Shown here: positions 1 through 6,245 of the stretch, one piece after another | Layout: every line of letters begins with the position of its first letter | Position numbering within the stretch: the stretch's first letter is position 1 | Source of the DNA: JBAZKK01 sp041650795 | Lineage (GTDB): Bacteria; Omnitrophota; Gorgyraeia; Gygaellales; Profunditerraquicolaceae | Direction of reading: 5' to 3' | DNA: 9,633 bases | Assembly: GCA_041650795.1 (NCBI GenBank) | Contig: JBAZKK010000037.1 | Span: 1 to 9,633 of the forward strand | Program-made: the position numbers and the translations under genes | The notes under the pieces: generated by a model | Databases searched by the model: none | What the model saw: the letters and a program-made list of their open reading frames with translations, nothing else | Told to the model about the DNA's origin: nothing

Positions 1-1
1 G

Positions 2-580
2 GATATGTTTGATACGGTGGGGACATTGGCGGGCGTGGGGGAGCTAGGCGGCTTTATGCAGCACGGGAAACTCCCGCGCGCCGGCAAGGCAATGCTTACC
101 GATGCCGTCGGAACATGCGTAGGAGCAGCCTGCGGCACTCCTACCGTCACCAGTTATGTTGAAAGCGCGGCAGGTATCGCTTCCGGAGGACGCTCCGGTT
201 TGACAAGCGTGGTGACGGGACTGCTATTTTTGTTAGCGCTGTTTTTTACGCCTCTGATTAAGATGATCGGGGGAGGATATCAGGCGGCGGAAGGGGTTAT
301 CCTACGGCCGGTTACCGCCCCGGCCTTGATTATCGTCGGGAGCATGATGATTCATGCCATCGGCAGGATAGACTGGAAGGACTATTCCGAGTCCATCCCG
401 GCGTTCCTGGTGGTGCTTCTCATGCCGCTTACCTTCAGTATTGCTACCGGCATTGCAGTGGGGTTTATCAGCTACGCGGCGCTAAAGTTATTCAGCGGCA
501 AAGGCAGGCAGGTGTCCTGGCTCGTATATTTACTGGCGGTTTTATTTATCCTTAGGTTCGTTTATTTGAAATCTTTGTAA
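2..580 (+). CDS. AzgA-type (NCS2) purine permease, 3' part
   Basis: C-terminal part of an inner-membrane purine base permease of the NCS2 family, AzgA/PbuG branch (hypoxanthine/guanine/adenine uptake, probably proton-coupled). The reading frame is open to the left edge, so the N-terminal half is missing and the Met at base 5 is internal (the DMFDT motif). Visible family signatures, numbered from that Met: MFDTVGTL at 1-8 and GTPTVTSYVESAAGIASGG at 44-62, the usual substrate-site loop with its conserved Glu. Hydrophobic segments at about 66-88, 98-119, 129-163 and 169-187 fit the last membrane helices. The stop lies 8 bases before tRNA-Ser(GGA), so the two may be co-transcribed. The family call is firm; the exact purine specificity cannot be read from this fragment. 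Confidence 0.9.
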   Translation, partial: DMFDTVGTLAGVGELGGFMQHGKLPRAGKAMLTDAVGTCVGAACGTPTVTSYVESAAGIASGGRSGLTSVVTGLLFLLALFFTPLIKMIGGGYQAAEGVILRPVTAPALIIVGSMMIHAIGRIDWKDYSESIPAFLVVLLMPLTFSIATGIAVGFISYAALKLFSGKGRQVSWLVYLLAVLFILRFVYLKSL

Positions 581-588
581 TATAATTC

Positions 589-676
589 GGAGAGGTGGCT
601 GAGCGGTTGAAAGCGCACGCTTGGAGAGCGTGTGACCAGCAATGGTTCCAGGGTTCGAATCCCTGCCTCTCCGCCA
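589..676 (+). tRNA. tRNA-Ser (anticodon GGA)
   Basis: Complete class II tRNA gene, 88 bases with CCA encoded. Acceptor stem GGAGAGG (589-595) pairs perfectly with CCTCTCC (666-672), then G73 and CCA. The anticodon stem CACGC/GCGTG encloses loop TTGGAGA, giving anticodon GGA at 623-625, which reads UCC and UCU. The long variable arm folds as ACCA-GCAA-TGGT, as expected for tRNA-Ser, and the T arm is CAGGG-TTCGAAT-CCCTG. It begins 8 bases after the permease stop and has no convincing promoter of its own in that gap. It shares its acceptor stem and flanking bases with the second tRNA-Ser in the window. Confidence 0.97.
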
Positions 677-774
677 ATTGAGAAATGGGGCGTTAGATAC
701 TGTTAGAACATAGCGGTAAACGCAGCGCTTTATTCCGGTCTTCAAAAGATTTAACGTTTTTTTGGTGGTGAAGG

Positions 775-1824
775 TTGTCAAAACAAAGGAACAGTTTAAA
801 TAAGGGCAGGAATCAGCAAACGATTAAAAATATTCTTGTTATCGGTCATTCTAATATTGGCGATGTGTGTTATGACTTAACGGTTATAAACCCTCTGCGC
901 AGTCATTTCCCTCAGGCAAAGATTTCTTTTCTTACGTCCCCCCGTTCTAAAAATATTGTTGAAGGATACAAGGGCCTAGATAGAATTTTAACTTTTTATA
1001 AAGATTCCAGAGACAGGGGTCTATTCGGGCGCTTGCGTTTTATGACATTTTTGGCAAGAGAAAAGTTTGATCTCGCCGTCGTTCTTAAAAGCACGCTCAT
1101 GTACATGTTGTTAGGTATCCCCTATGTTTGGAGTCTAAGAAAATATTTAGGTTGTGCGCCTTCAGAGAAAGGAATGCACATTGTTGATATTTATTTGGAG
1201 TTTTTGCGATCTCACGGCATAGCTACTTCCAGAGCAACGTTTGACTTTACTTTTAACAAAGAGGAGCATGAGTTTTGCGATACCTTTTTTACGCAGGAAA
1301 AAATAAGCAGTAAAGATAGGCTTGTAGGTATACTTCCTATGGCTGCCTGGTCTTTAAAAAATTGGCCGGTTGATAAATGGAATGGGCTGGCAGAGCTGCT
1401 TATAAGCCAATACGCTATTAAAGTGGTCGCTTTTGGTAAATTTTCCGATGATTCTTACAGCCAGATGATATTAAATAAGATTTCCCGTAAAATTATATTG
1501 GCTAAAAATACTACCTTGAAACAGGCAATGGCTATGATCAAACGCTGCAATATTTTTATTGGGGTTGATTCTAGCTTGCTGCATCTGGCGAGCTGCATGG
1601 GGGTTAATACAATTGGGCTGTATGGCGCAACATCTACTCGTTATATTTATCCGTATTTTCATCGGTATAATGTGATTACTTCTAAGGCAAAAATTGATTG
1701 TATGCCTTGTTACCCGGGGCATAAGCCTTGCTACAGGAAAACAGAATCCCAGGTAGGTGTTTGTATGGATGGCATTGGGATAGACGATGTTTTAAGGCCG
1801 GTGAAACAGATTCTTGGTTTGTAA
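775..1824 (+). CDS. GT9 family glycosyltransferase (heptosyltransferase-like)
   Basis: Predicted cytoplasmic glycosyltransferase of family GT9 (WaaC/WaaF type, GT-B fold), which transfers heptose or a similar sugar from an activated donor onto lipopolysaccharide core or another surface glycan. The N-terminal half carries GHSNIGDVCYDLTVINPLR at 24-42, with Asp30 in the place of the GT9 catalytic base. The donor half carries WSLKNWPVDKW at 192-202 and GVDSSLLHLASCMG at 263-276. The tail has four Cys (309, 312, 319, 330), a pattern seen in several GT9 proteins. The frame opens just after a stop at 769-771, so TTG at 775 is the first usable start, with GGTGG at 764-768 as a fair ribosome site. 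The gene is clearly richer in A+T than its neighbours and favours TTA, CTT and AAA codons. The family is secure; the sugar and acceptor are unknown. Confidence 0.85.
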   Translation: MSKQRNSLNKGRNQQTIKNILVIGHSNIGDVCYDLTVINPLRSHFPQAKISFLTSPRSKNIVEGYKGLDRILTFYKDSRDRGLFGRLRFMTFLAREKFDLAVVLKSTLMYMLLGIPYVWSLRKYLGCAPSEKGMHIVDIYLEFLRSHGIATSRATFDFTFNKEEHEFCDTFFTQEKISSKDRLVGILPMAAWSLKNWPVDKWNGLAELLISQYAIKVVAFGKFSDDSYSQMILNKISRKIILAKNTTLKQAMAMIKRCNIFIGVDSSLLHLASCMGVNTIGLYGATSTRYIYPYFHRYNVITSKAKIDCMPCYPGHKPCYRKTESQVGVCMDGIGIDDVLRPVKQILGL

Positions 1825-1913
1825 GCCAGTAATGGAGTTAGGATTTTTTTGTCTTGAATAATCTTTCCAATGGACGCTGTCCAGAACGATAAGGAAGGGG
1901 AGTTACGTTTGTC

Positions 1914-1942
1914 TTTGGCTTTTATGTCATTTGATGTATAAT
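1914..1942 (+). promoter_or_regulatory. Predicted sigma-70-type promoter for the radical SAM gene
   Basis: A perfect TATAAT lies at 1937-1942. Sixteen bases upstream is TTGGCT (1915-1920), a 4 of 6 match to TTGACA. The start of transcription would be near 1949, leaving a leader of about 50 bases before the radical SAM start. The 173-base gap that holds it is the natural place for a new transcription unit after the glycosyltransferase. This is inferred from motif match only. Confidence 0.5.
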
Positions 1943-1997
1943 TTAGATAGAGACAGGAGCGGCTATCCTGCATGCAATTTCCACGAAAGGCAGATTA

Positions 1998-3569
1998 ATG
2001 TCTGAGGCATTCAAAAGAAGGTTTAGGTTAAGAATGGTAATACCGGCATACCCGGTATTTAATATCTATTCCCATATTGCCAAGAGGACTACGGCGTTGG
2101 GCCCGGTGTGCGTAGCTAGCGTTGCAAATAAGATGGCAGGGTGGGACGTAGAGGTTATCGATGAAAATAACTTCAGCAGATACGGCCCCCGAAACGCCAA
2201 GGGAGAGGTTGATCATGAGTTCCTGCAGAGACTGCGTCCTGCCGATGTCGTAGGTTTATACGGCGGCCTGACGAGCACTATACCGCGGCTTTACGAGCTA
2301 GCCGGTTTTTATAAGAGGAAAGGCGCAATAATCCTTGCCGGCGGGCAGCATTTTATTGAAGATAATGTCTCCGAGGCGTTACATTCCGGGGTAGACTATA
2401 TAATTATGGGAGAGGGGGAGGAAGGCATAAAAGAATTTCTGGAGGCGGTAGCAGAAAAGCAGGATATACGCAAGGTGAAGGGTATTGCCTATCAGGAGAA
2501 TGGCAGAGTTGTTTTTAGCCCTGCCAGGCCCCCCCTGACGGATTTCGATAAGCTGCCCCTGCCGGATTTTTCCCTGGTGCGCTATGCCAAGCTTAAGCTT
2601 TATCCCGTCGGCAGGATACGAGGTTGCGGAATGGATTGTGAGTTTTGCACCGTCAAAGGCAGGCCCCGGCCCGCTTCTCCCGAGCGTTTGCTGGAAAGCA
2701 TACGTTATATCGTCGAAACCAAAGACGCGCGGCATTTTTTTATCGTTGATGACCTTTTCGGGCAGCAGCGGGAAGAGACCATAAGGTTCTGCAAAATGTT
2801 AAAAGATTACCAGGCTGATATCGGCAGAAGGCTGGACTTTACCGTCCAGATAAGACTGGACAAGGCAGGGGACGCCGTTTTGCTTTCAGCGATGCGTCAG
2901 GCAGGCATCAACGCTGTGGCCATCGGTTTTGAATCGCCTATCAAAGAGGAGCTGGAGGCGATGAATAAACATGTGAAGCCACAGGACATGATATCACTTG
3001 CCAGGGAGTACCGTAAGTTCGGGTTTCTGGTGCACGGCATGTTTATCTTCGGCTATCCCATGAAAGAAGGAAATGCCTTTCAGATGCCGGCGGCGGAGCG
3101 CATCAGGCGCTTTAAGAATTTCGTCAGGAAGAGCAAGATTGATACGTTGCAAGTCCTCCTACCGGTTCCGTTGCCCGGGACAGAGCTCAGGGGTAGGCTC
3201 GCCCGGGAAAACAGGATTTATCCGCTCGAGGATATAGGTTGGGAGTATTACGACGGCAATTTTCCGCTCTTCGAACCGGACAAACCGATCACCGCCGAGG
3301 AGCTGCAGTTTTCAGTGCGCAAGATTATGGGAAGGTTTTACCAGTTTAAGTACATGTTCATGATAGGACTGCATGTCTTTTCTTTTCCGGCCATGTTTTT
3401 CTTTTTGCACAATATCAAAATAGGATGGAGGAAGTGGTACCGGCCCTGGCGCAATAACCTGATCCGTTTCGGGGGATGGGTAATCATGAAAGGGTGGATA
3501 TCAGAATTTAAAAAAGGAAAGTTCTCCCAGAAATTGAAAACGGCAGAAAGGCACCTTAATAACAGATAA
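1998..3569 (+). CDS. B12-binding-domain radical SAM protein
   Basis: Predicted class B radical SAM enzyme, 523 residues, with a cobalamin-binding-like N-terminal domain (about 10-155) followed by a radical SAM barrel (about 200-400). The 4Fe-4S motif is GCGMDCEFC, with Cys210, Cys214 and Cys217 in CxxxCxxC spacing. GGQH at 115-118 and MGEGEEG at 137-143 are typical landmarks of this two-domain family, as is GMFIFGYP at 347-354. No canonical DxHxxG is visible in the N-terminal domain. The C-terminal tail carries a hydrophobic stretch (453-471) followed by Trp- and Arg-rich sequence, which may bind the membrane. The start is supported by GAAAGG at 1985-1990, 7 bases before ATG. Relatives act as methylases, cyclases or thiolases on lipids, cofactors or natural products; the substrate cannot be named from sequence or context. 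Confidence 0.88.
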   Translation: MSEAFKRRFRLRMVIPAYPVFNIYSHIAKRTTALGPVCVASVANKMAGWDVEVIDENNFSRYGPRNAKGEVDHEFLQRLRPADVVGLYGGLTSTIPRLYELAGFYKRKGAIILAGGQHFIEDNVSEALHSGVDYIIMGEGEEGIKEFLEAVAEKQDIRKVKGIAYQENGRVVFSPARPPLTDFDKLPLPDFSLVRYAKLKLYPVGRIRGCGMDCEFCTVKGRPRPASPERLLESIRYIVETKDARHFFIVDDLFGQQREETIRFCKMLKDYQADIGRRLDFTVQIRLDKAGDAVLLSAMRQAGINAVAIGFESPIKEELEAMNKHVKPQDMISLAREYRKFGFLVHGMFIFGYPMKEGNAFQMPAAERIRRFKNFVRKSKIDTLQVLLPVPLPGTELRGRLARENRIYPLEDIGWEYYDGNFPLFEPDKPITAEELQFSVRKIMGRFYQFKYMFMIGLHVFSFPAMFFFLHNIKIGWRKWYRPWRNNLIRFGGWVIMKGWISEFKKGKFSQKLKTAERHLNNR

Positions 3570-3596
3570 GGCGAAGTTAATATAATCCAAAGTAAC

Positions 3597-3606
3597 GGTC
3601 ATGACC
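3597..3606. repeat. 10-bp palindrome upstream of pabB
   Basis: GGTCATGACC is a perfect dyad 55 bases upstream of the chosen pabB start and 27 bases after the radical SAM stop. It could be an operator half-site pair or chance. No matching promoter boxes are evident around it. Confidence 0.3.
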
Positions 3607-3609
3607 TTC

Positions 3610-3649
3610 AGCCCTTTTTAAGGGGGCACCCAGACCTCTTTAAAGGGCT
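3610..3649 (+). promoter_or_regulatory. Hairpin directly before the pabB ribosome site
   Basis: AGCCCTTT (3610-3617) pairs exactly with AAAGGGCT (3642-3649), leaving a 24-base loop. The 3' arm ends 2 bases before the Shine-Dalgarno GAAGG at 3652-3656. There is no run of T after the stem, so it does not look like an ordinary intrinsic terminator. It could affect translation of pabB or mark the 3' end of the radical SAM message. It is a motif-level call only. Confidence 0.35.
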
Positions 3650-3661
3650 ATGAAGGCATTA

Positions 3662-4756
3662 ATGCAGTTCGAAAAAATCCCCCTTTTATTCCAGCAGCCA
3701 AAATCCATAATTTCTTGTTTTCACCCCTCTTCATTTACATCGTGTTTTAAGGATATTGATTCTGCGCTGGAGCGCGGATATTATGTGGCGGGTTTCCTGT
3801 CTTATGAGGCCGGATATTGTTTTGAAGATAACCTGCGGCAGGATAAGAAATACGATTTCCCGCTTTTGTATATGGGGATATATGAAGCGCCTGCGCGTCG
3901 AAATCTTCCTGTCAGGGAATCAGGCTCGGGAGATACCCTTAAGAACCTGCGTCTGAACATTTCGCAAGAGAGGTATTTTTCAAACATAGATGCCATTCGC
4001 AGCTATATAGCCAAAGGCGAAGTCTATCAGATTACGTATTGCGTAAAATTGCTTTTTGATTTTTCCGGCGACCCGCTTTCTTTATACAGGCTGCTTTTAA
4101 AGAAACAGCCGGTGCCGTATCCCGCTTATATCGAGACAGACCGTTTCCACATCCTTTCCCTGTCTCCGGAGATGTTTATCAAAAAGGTATCCGGTCGCGT
4201 GGCGACTAAACCCATGAAAGGCACCTGGCCGCGCGGGAGGAGTATCATCCCCGACCTTATTGCCCGTTTTCGTTTCCAGCATGACCGGAAGAACAGGGCG
4301 GAGAACGTTATGATTGCCGACCTCCTAAGGAATGACCTTGGAAGGATAGGGTTGGATATCAGGGCCCCAAAGCTTTTTGAGGTGGCCGGCTACAAAACGC
4401 TCTACCAGATGACCTCGACTGTAACGGGCAAGGTGGATAAAAATATAACTTTTTACGACTTAGCCTCTTCGCTTTTTCCGTCGGGTTCGGTTACCGGCAC
4501 GCCCAAGATACGCGCAATGGAGATTATCAGAGAGCTGGAGACAGAGGAACGCAGGATTTATACCGGAGCTATCGGCTATATTTCTCCCGAGAGGGATTTA
4601 TTTTTTAATATACCGATCCGCACGCTTCTTATCGCAGGCGGCTCAGGGGAAATGGGGATAGGTGGAGGAATTGTCTGGGATTCCACCCCGCAGGGGGAGT
4701 GGGATGAGGGGATGCTAAAAGCGAGATTCGTTACTGATATAGTTAGCCCTTTTTAA
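3662..4756 (+). CDS. pabB: Aminodeoxychorismate synthase component I (PabB)
   Basis: Converts chorismate plus ammonia (normally supplied by the PabA glutaminase) to 4-amino-4-deoxychorismate, the first step to p-aminobenzoate and folate; cytoplasmic. Residues numbered from this start: PMKGTWPRG at 184-192 has Lys186 where anthranilate synthase TrpE has Ala, the residue that separates PabB from TrpE. Other chorismate-binding motifs are ENVMIADLLRNDLGRI at 214-229, FPSGSVTGTPKIRAMEII at 272-289 and GIGGGIVWDS at 333-342. At 364 residues it is the short form with a reduced N-terminal domain, like the PabB part of PabB-PabC fusions, yet no lyase domain follows. ATG at 3662 is preferred because GAAGG at 3652-3656 sits 5 bases before it; ATG at 3650 has AAAGGG only 2 bases away. 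No pabA or pabC lies in the window. Its last 42 bases overlap the convergent acyltransferase gene. Confidence 0.92.
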   Translation: MQFEKIPLLFQQPKSIISCFHPSSFTSCFKDIDSALERGYYVAGFLSYEAGYCFEDNLRQDKKYDFPLLYMGIYEAPARRNLPVRESGSGDTLKNLRLNISQERYFSNIDAIRSYIAKGEVYQITYCVKLLFDFSGDPLSLYRLLLKKQPVPYPAYIETDRFHILSLSPEMFIKKVSGRVATKPMKGTWPRGRSIIPDLIARFRFQHDRKNRAENVMIADLLRNDLGRIGLDIRAPKLFEVAGYKTLYQMTSTVTGKVDKNITFYDLASSLFPSGSVTGTPKIRAMEIIRELETEERRIYTGAIGYISPERDLFFNIPIRTLLIAGGSGEMGIGGGIVWDSTPQGEWDEGMLKARFVTDIVSPF

Positions 4757-5875
4757 CACGGGGTCAAACTTCCTAGGCTCTATCAGTTTGATGACGATGC
4801 CGGCAAACAGGTTAAGGAGGGGGTTCAGGAACCTGGCATAGATGTAGAGGGGGATTAGCCTGGAGCCCAGCCGTACCTTGGGTTCGTAATCAGTGACCCC
4901 CATTTGATAGAAGCGCAGGCCGTTTTTTATGCAGTAACTTATGTTATGCGTAAAGGTGGCATAGTAAAGGTTGTATCTATGCGATACCTCGCGGTCAAAA
5001 CCCACGAATTTATCTATCGCACGCCCCCCCTTAATTAAAAGCAGATTAAAGGCGACAATTTTGTCTCCCGCGTAAGTCACGAAGAACCTCGCCGTGCCGT
5101 TGGTGTTACGGCAGATATCGCGGAAGAACTCCGGGGTGAGTGTTTCAAAATAGACATCCCCGTCCGTAAGGTTGTTGAGGTATAGCTCGTAGATGCGGTT
5201 TTCTATACCGGAGATATTATCGCGGATTTCTGTTCTTAGGGTTACGCGCTCGAGAGAATCCCTGAGCTTGCGCCTTAGCCCTTTACGCGTGCTTTTGCCG
5301 AGCTTGTTTATAAAATCCTCGAGGGAAGCGGCCTTAATCTCCAGCTCGGTGTTGGGGAAACCTTCCATTTTGCGGAAGCCGGCCTTGCTAAGCGAACACG
5401 CAAGCCAGGAATGCCGACGGGTAAGGTTATAGAAGAGCATGGTGCCTATTTTTTTATCCTTGCAGAAGCTATAAAGATTATCCAAGACCACCTTCAACAG
5501 CGCCTCTTTATTTTCATCTTCGGAAATCCCCAGGTAGAGTTCTTCGCAGGTGGGGTTTCCCGCAAAGAGGATGGGGGTTTTTAAGAACCCCGGAAATATC
5601 TTCTGCACCTTGAGGATTAACTTTTCTAATCCCCCCTGGATAGTGGTGCTGAAGGAAAAAATCGTGGTAAAGAAGGGTATGATTGCTACAATAACGTTAC
5701 TGCGCCTGACAAGGAGATAATAGAAAGAGAATTCCTTAAGGTTTGATTCCTGTAGGGTACGGTGGTAGCCGTAACCTTCAATAAGCTCTTTTCCGAAAAG
5801 ATGGTCCCAATCCGGCCGGGGTATATCATTTATCTTATCCGTTATCTCGAAGCTTAAGCCTGCCTCTTTGCGCAT
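4715..5875 (-). CDS. BioF2/FemAB-like GNAT-fold acyltransferase
   Basis: Predicted acyl or aminoacyl transferase of the GNAT superfamily, close to the BioF2-like (Acetyltransf_6) and FemAB-like groups, whose members work in cell envelope, exopolysaccharide or peptidoglycan modification. It has 386 residues from ATG at 5875. Features are a basic STRKGLRRKLR stretch at 195-205, typical of this group, and a C-terminal GNAT half running from about 262 (RFFVTYAGDKIVAFNLLL) through a conserved MGVTDYEPKVRLG at 325-337. A mildly hydrophobic tail (347-365) might touch the membrane. A TTG start at 5911 would add 12 residues, but promoter-like boxes occupy that stretch and neither start has a Shine-Dalgarno, so ATG is chosen. 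Its last 14 codons, stop included, are antisense to the pabB end. The fold family is fairly sure; donor and acceptor are unknown. Confidence 0.75.
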   Translation of the reverse strand: MRKEAGLSFEITDKINDIPRPDWDHLFGKELIEGYGYHRTLQESNLKEFSFYYLLVRRSNVIVAIIPFFTTIFSFSTTIQGGLEKLILKVQKIFPGFLKTPILFAGNPTCEELYLGISEDENKEALLKVVLDNLYSFCKDKKIGTMLFYNLTRRHSWLACSLSKAGFRKMEGFPNTELEIKAASLEDFINKLGKSTRKGLRRKLRDSLERVTLRTEIRDNISGIENRIYELYLNNLTDGDVYFETLTPEFFRDICRNTNGTARFFVTYAGDKIVAFNLLLIKGGRAIDKFVGFDREVSHRYNLYYATFTHNISYCIKNGLRFYQMGVTDYEPKVRLGSRLIPLYIYARFLNPLLNLFAGIVIKLIEPRKFDPVLKRANYISNESRF

Positions 5876-5882
5876 AGGCGTT

Positions 5883-5911
5883 AATATACCAAAAAGAGCC
5901 CTTGCGGGCAA
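5883..5911 (-). promoter_or_regulatory. Predicted promoter for the minus-strand acyltransferase
   Basis: Read on the minus strand, TTGCCC (5911-5906, 4 of 6 to TTGACA) is followed after 17 bases by TATATT (5888-5883, 5 of 6 to TATAAT). Transcription would then start at about 5876-5875, at or beside the ATG, which implies a leaderless or nearly leaderless message. It is motif-based, but the optimal spacing and its fit to the start codon add weight. Confidence 0.45.
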
Positions 5912-5923
5912 TCAAAAGTTTAT

Positions 5924-5952
5924 TTGACAAGGGGGGTGTTGTATTGTAACAT
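5924..5952 (+). promoter_or_regulatory. Predicted strong promoter for tRNA-Arg
   Basis: A perfect TTGACA (5924-5929) is followed by a 17-base spacer and TAACAT (5947-5952, 4 of 6). Transcription would begin near 5959, giving an approximately 90-base leader before tRNA-Arg. A full-consensus -35 box is what one expects for a stable RNA gene. It is divergent from the acyltransferase promoter, with 12 bases between the two -35 boxes. Confidence 0.6.
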
Positions 5953-5957
5953 ACTAT

Positions 5958-5988
5958 CCGACGCAGCCAGGTTTTCTGTCTGCGCCGG
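5958..5988 (+). other. Imperfect hairpin at the 5' end of the tRNA-Arg leader
   Basis: CCG-a-CGCAG-c-CAG, a GTTTT loop, then CTG-t-CTGCG-c-CGG form an 11-pair stem with two 1x1 mismatches. It starts at the predicted transcription start. It may protect the 5' end or be trimmed off with the leader. Function is not known. Confidence 0.35.
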
Positions 5989-6001
5989 TAGTTTAGTCCT
6001 C

Positions 6002-6029
6002 GGATAAGTTTTGAGACCAAGGATAAGTT
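6002..6029 (+). repeat. Pair of 9-base direct repeats in the tRNA-Arg leader
   Basis: GGATAAGTT occurs at 6002-6010 and again at 6021-6029, a 19-base spacing, within the transcribed leader between the hairpin and tRNA-Arg. Two tandem copies could be a protein-binding site or leftover from slippage; nothing decides between them. Confidence 0.35.
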
Positions 6030-6047
6030 CAGGAAAAAATTTGGTAT

Positions 6048-6121
6048 GCGCCTGTAGCTCAATTGGATAGAGCACTTGCCTACGGAGCAAGTTGTTGCAG
6101 GTTCAATTCCTGCCAGGCGCA
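6048..6121 (+). tRNA. tRNA-Arg (anticodon ACG)
   Basis: Acceptor stem GCGCCTG (6048-6054) pairs with CAGGCGC (6114-6120), followed by discriminator A6121. CCA is not encoded, unlike the two tRNA-Ser genes, so it must be added by the CCA enzyme. The anticodon stem CTTGC/GCAAG encloses loop CTACGGA, giving ACG at 6082-6084. T arm is GCAGG-TTCAATT-CCTGC. This is the tRNA whose A34 is deaminated to inosine in bacteria so that it reads CGU, CGC and CGA. The deaminase gene tadA starts 124 bases downstream. It has a strong promoter upstream and a terminator-like hairpin behind it. Confidence 0.97.
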
Positions 6122-6138
6122 TTTATTTACGCGTGTGC

Positions 6139-6187
6139 CGCCTGGCCTGAGGCAGAAGCCGAAGGGCTAGGCGCACTTTTGATTTTT
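6139..6187 (+). terminator. Probable intrinsic terminator of tRNA-Arg
   Basis: CGCCTGGCC (6139-6147) pairs with GGCTAGGCG (6165-6173) over nine pairs including one G-T, and an inner GGC-AGAA-GCC helix (6151-6160) caps it. CAC, TTTT, GA and TTTTT follow. The GC-rich stem plus the T-rich tail fits a Rho-independent terminator ending tRNA-Arg transcription. The tail is interrupted, so some read-through into tadA is possible. Confidence 0.6.
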
Positions 6188-6245
6188 AGCCCCTAGGATA
6201 CGACTTTGCCTTTTGTCTTAAGCAGACTTCGCTTACCCGCAGCGC

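Noticed and set aside
581..586. Perfect TATAAT just before tRNA-Ser(GGA) as its promoter
   Set aside because: It ends 2 bases before the tRNA, so transcription would start inside the tRNA. No matching -35 box is seen at 16-18 bases.
1825..1883. Terminator after the glycosyltransferase (T7 run at 1844-1850, hairpin TGGAC-GCT-GTCCA at 1871-1883)
   Set aside because: The T run has only a weak 4-pair stem 13 bases before it, and the better hairpin comes after the T run and has no T tail.
1825..1997. Attachment-site copy of the tRNA-Ser 3' end after the glycosyltransferase
   Set aside because: No stretch resembling GGGTTCGAATCCC or GCCTCTCCGCCA occurs there, and there is no integrase gene.
3610..4756. 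12-base direct repeat AGCCCTTTTTAA at 3610-3621 and 4745-4756 bracketing pabB
   Set aside because: About 46 million position pairs in the window against 16.8 million possible 12-mers predicts a few such repeats by chance. No mobile-element feature accompanies it.
5892..5909. Minus-strand terminator GCCC-GCAA-GGGC followed by TCTTTTT
   Set aside because: The stem is only four pairs, no minus-strand gene lies upstream to be terminated, and the same bases fit a promoter spacer better.
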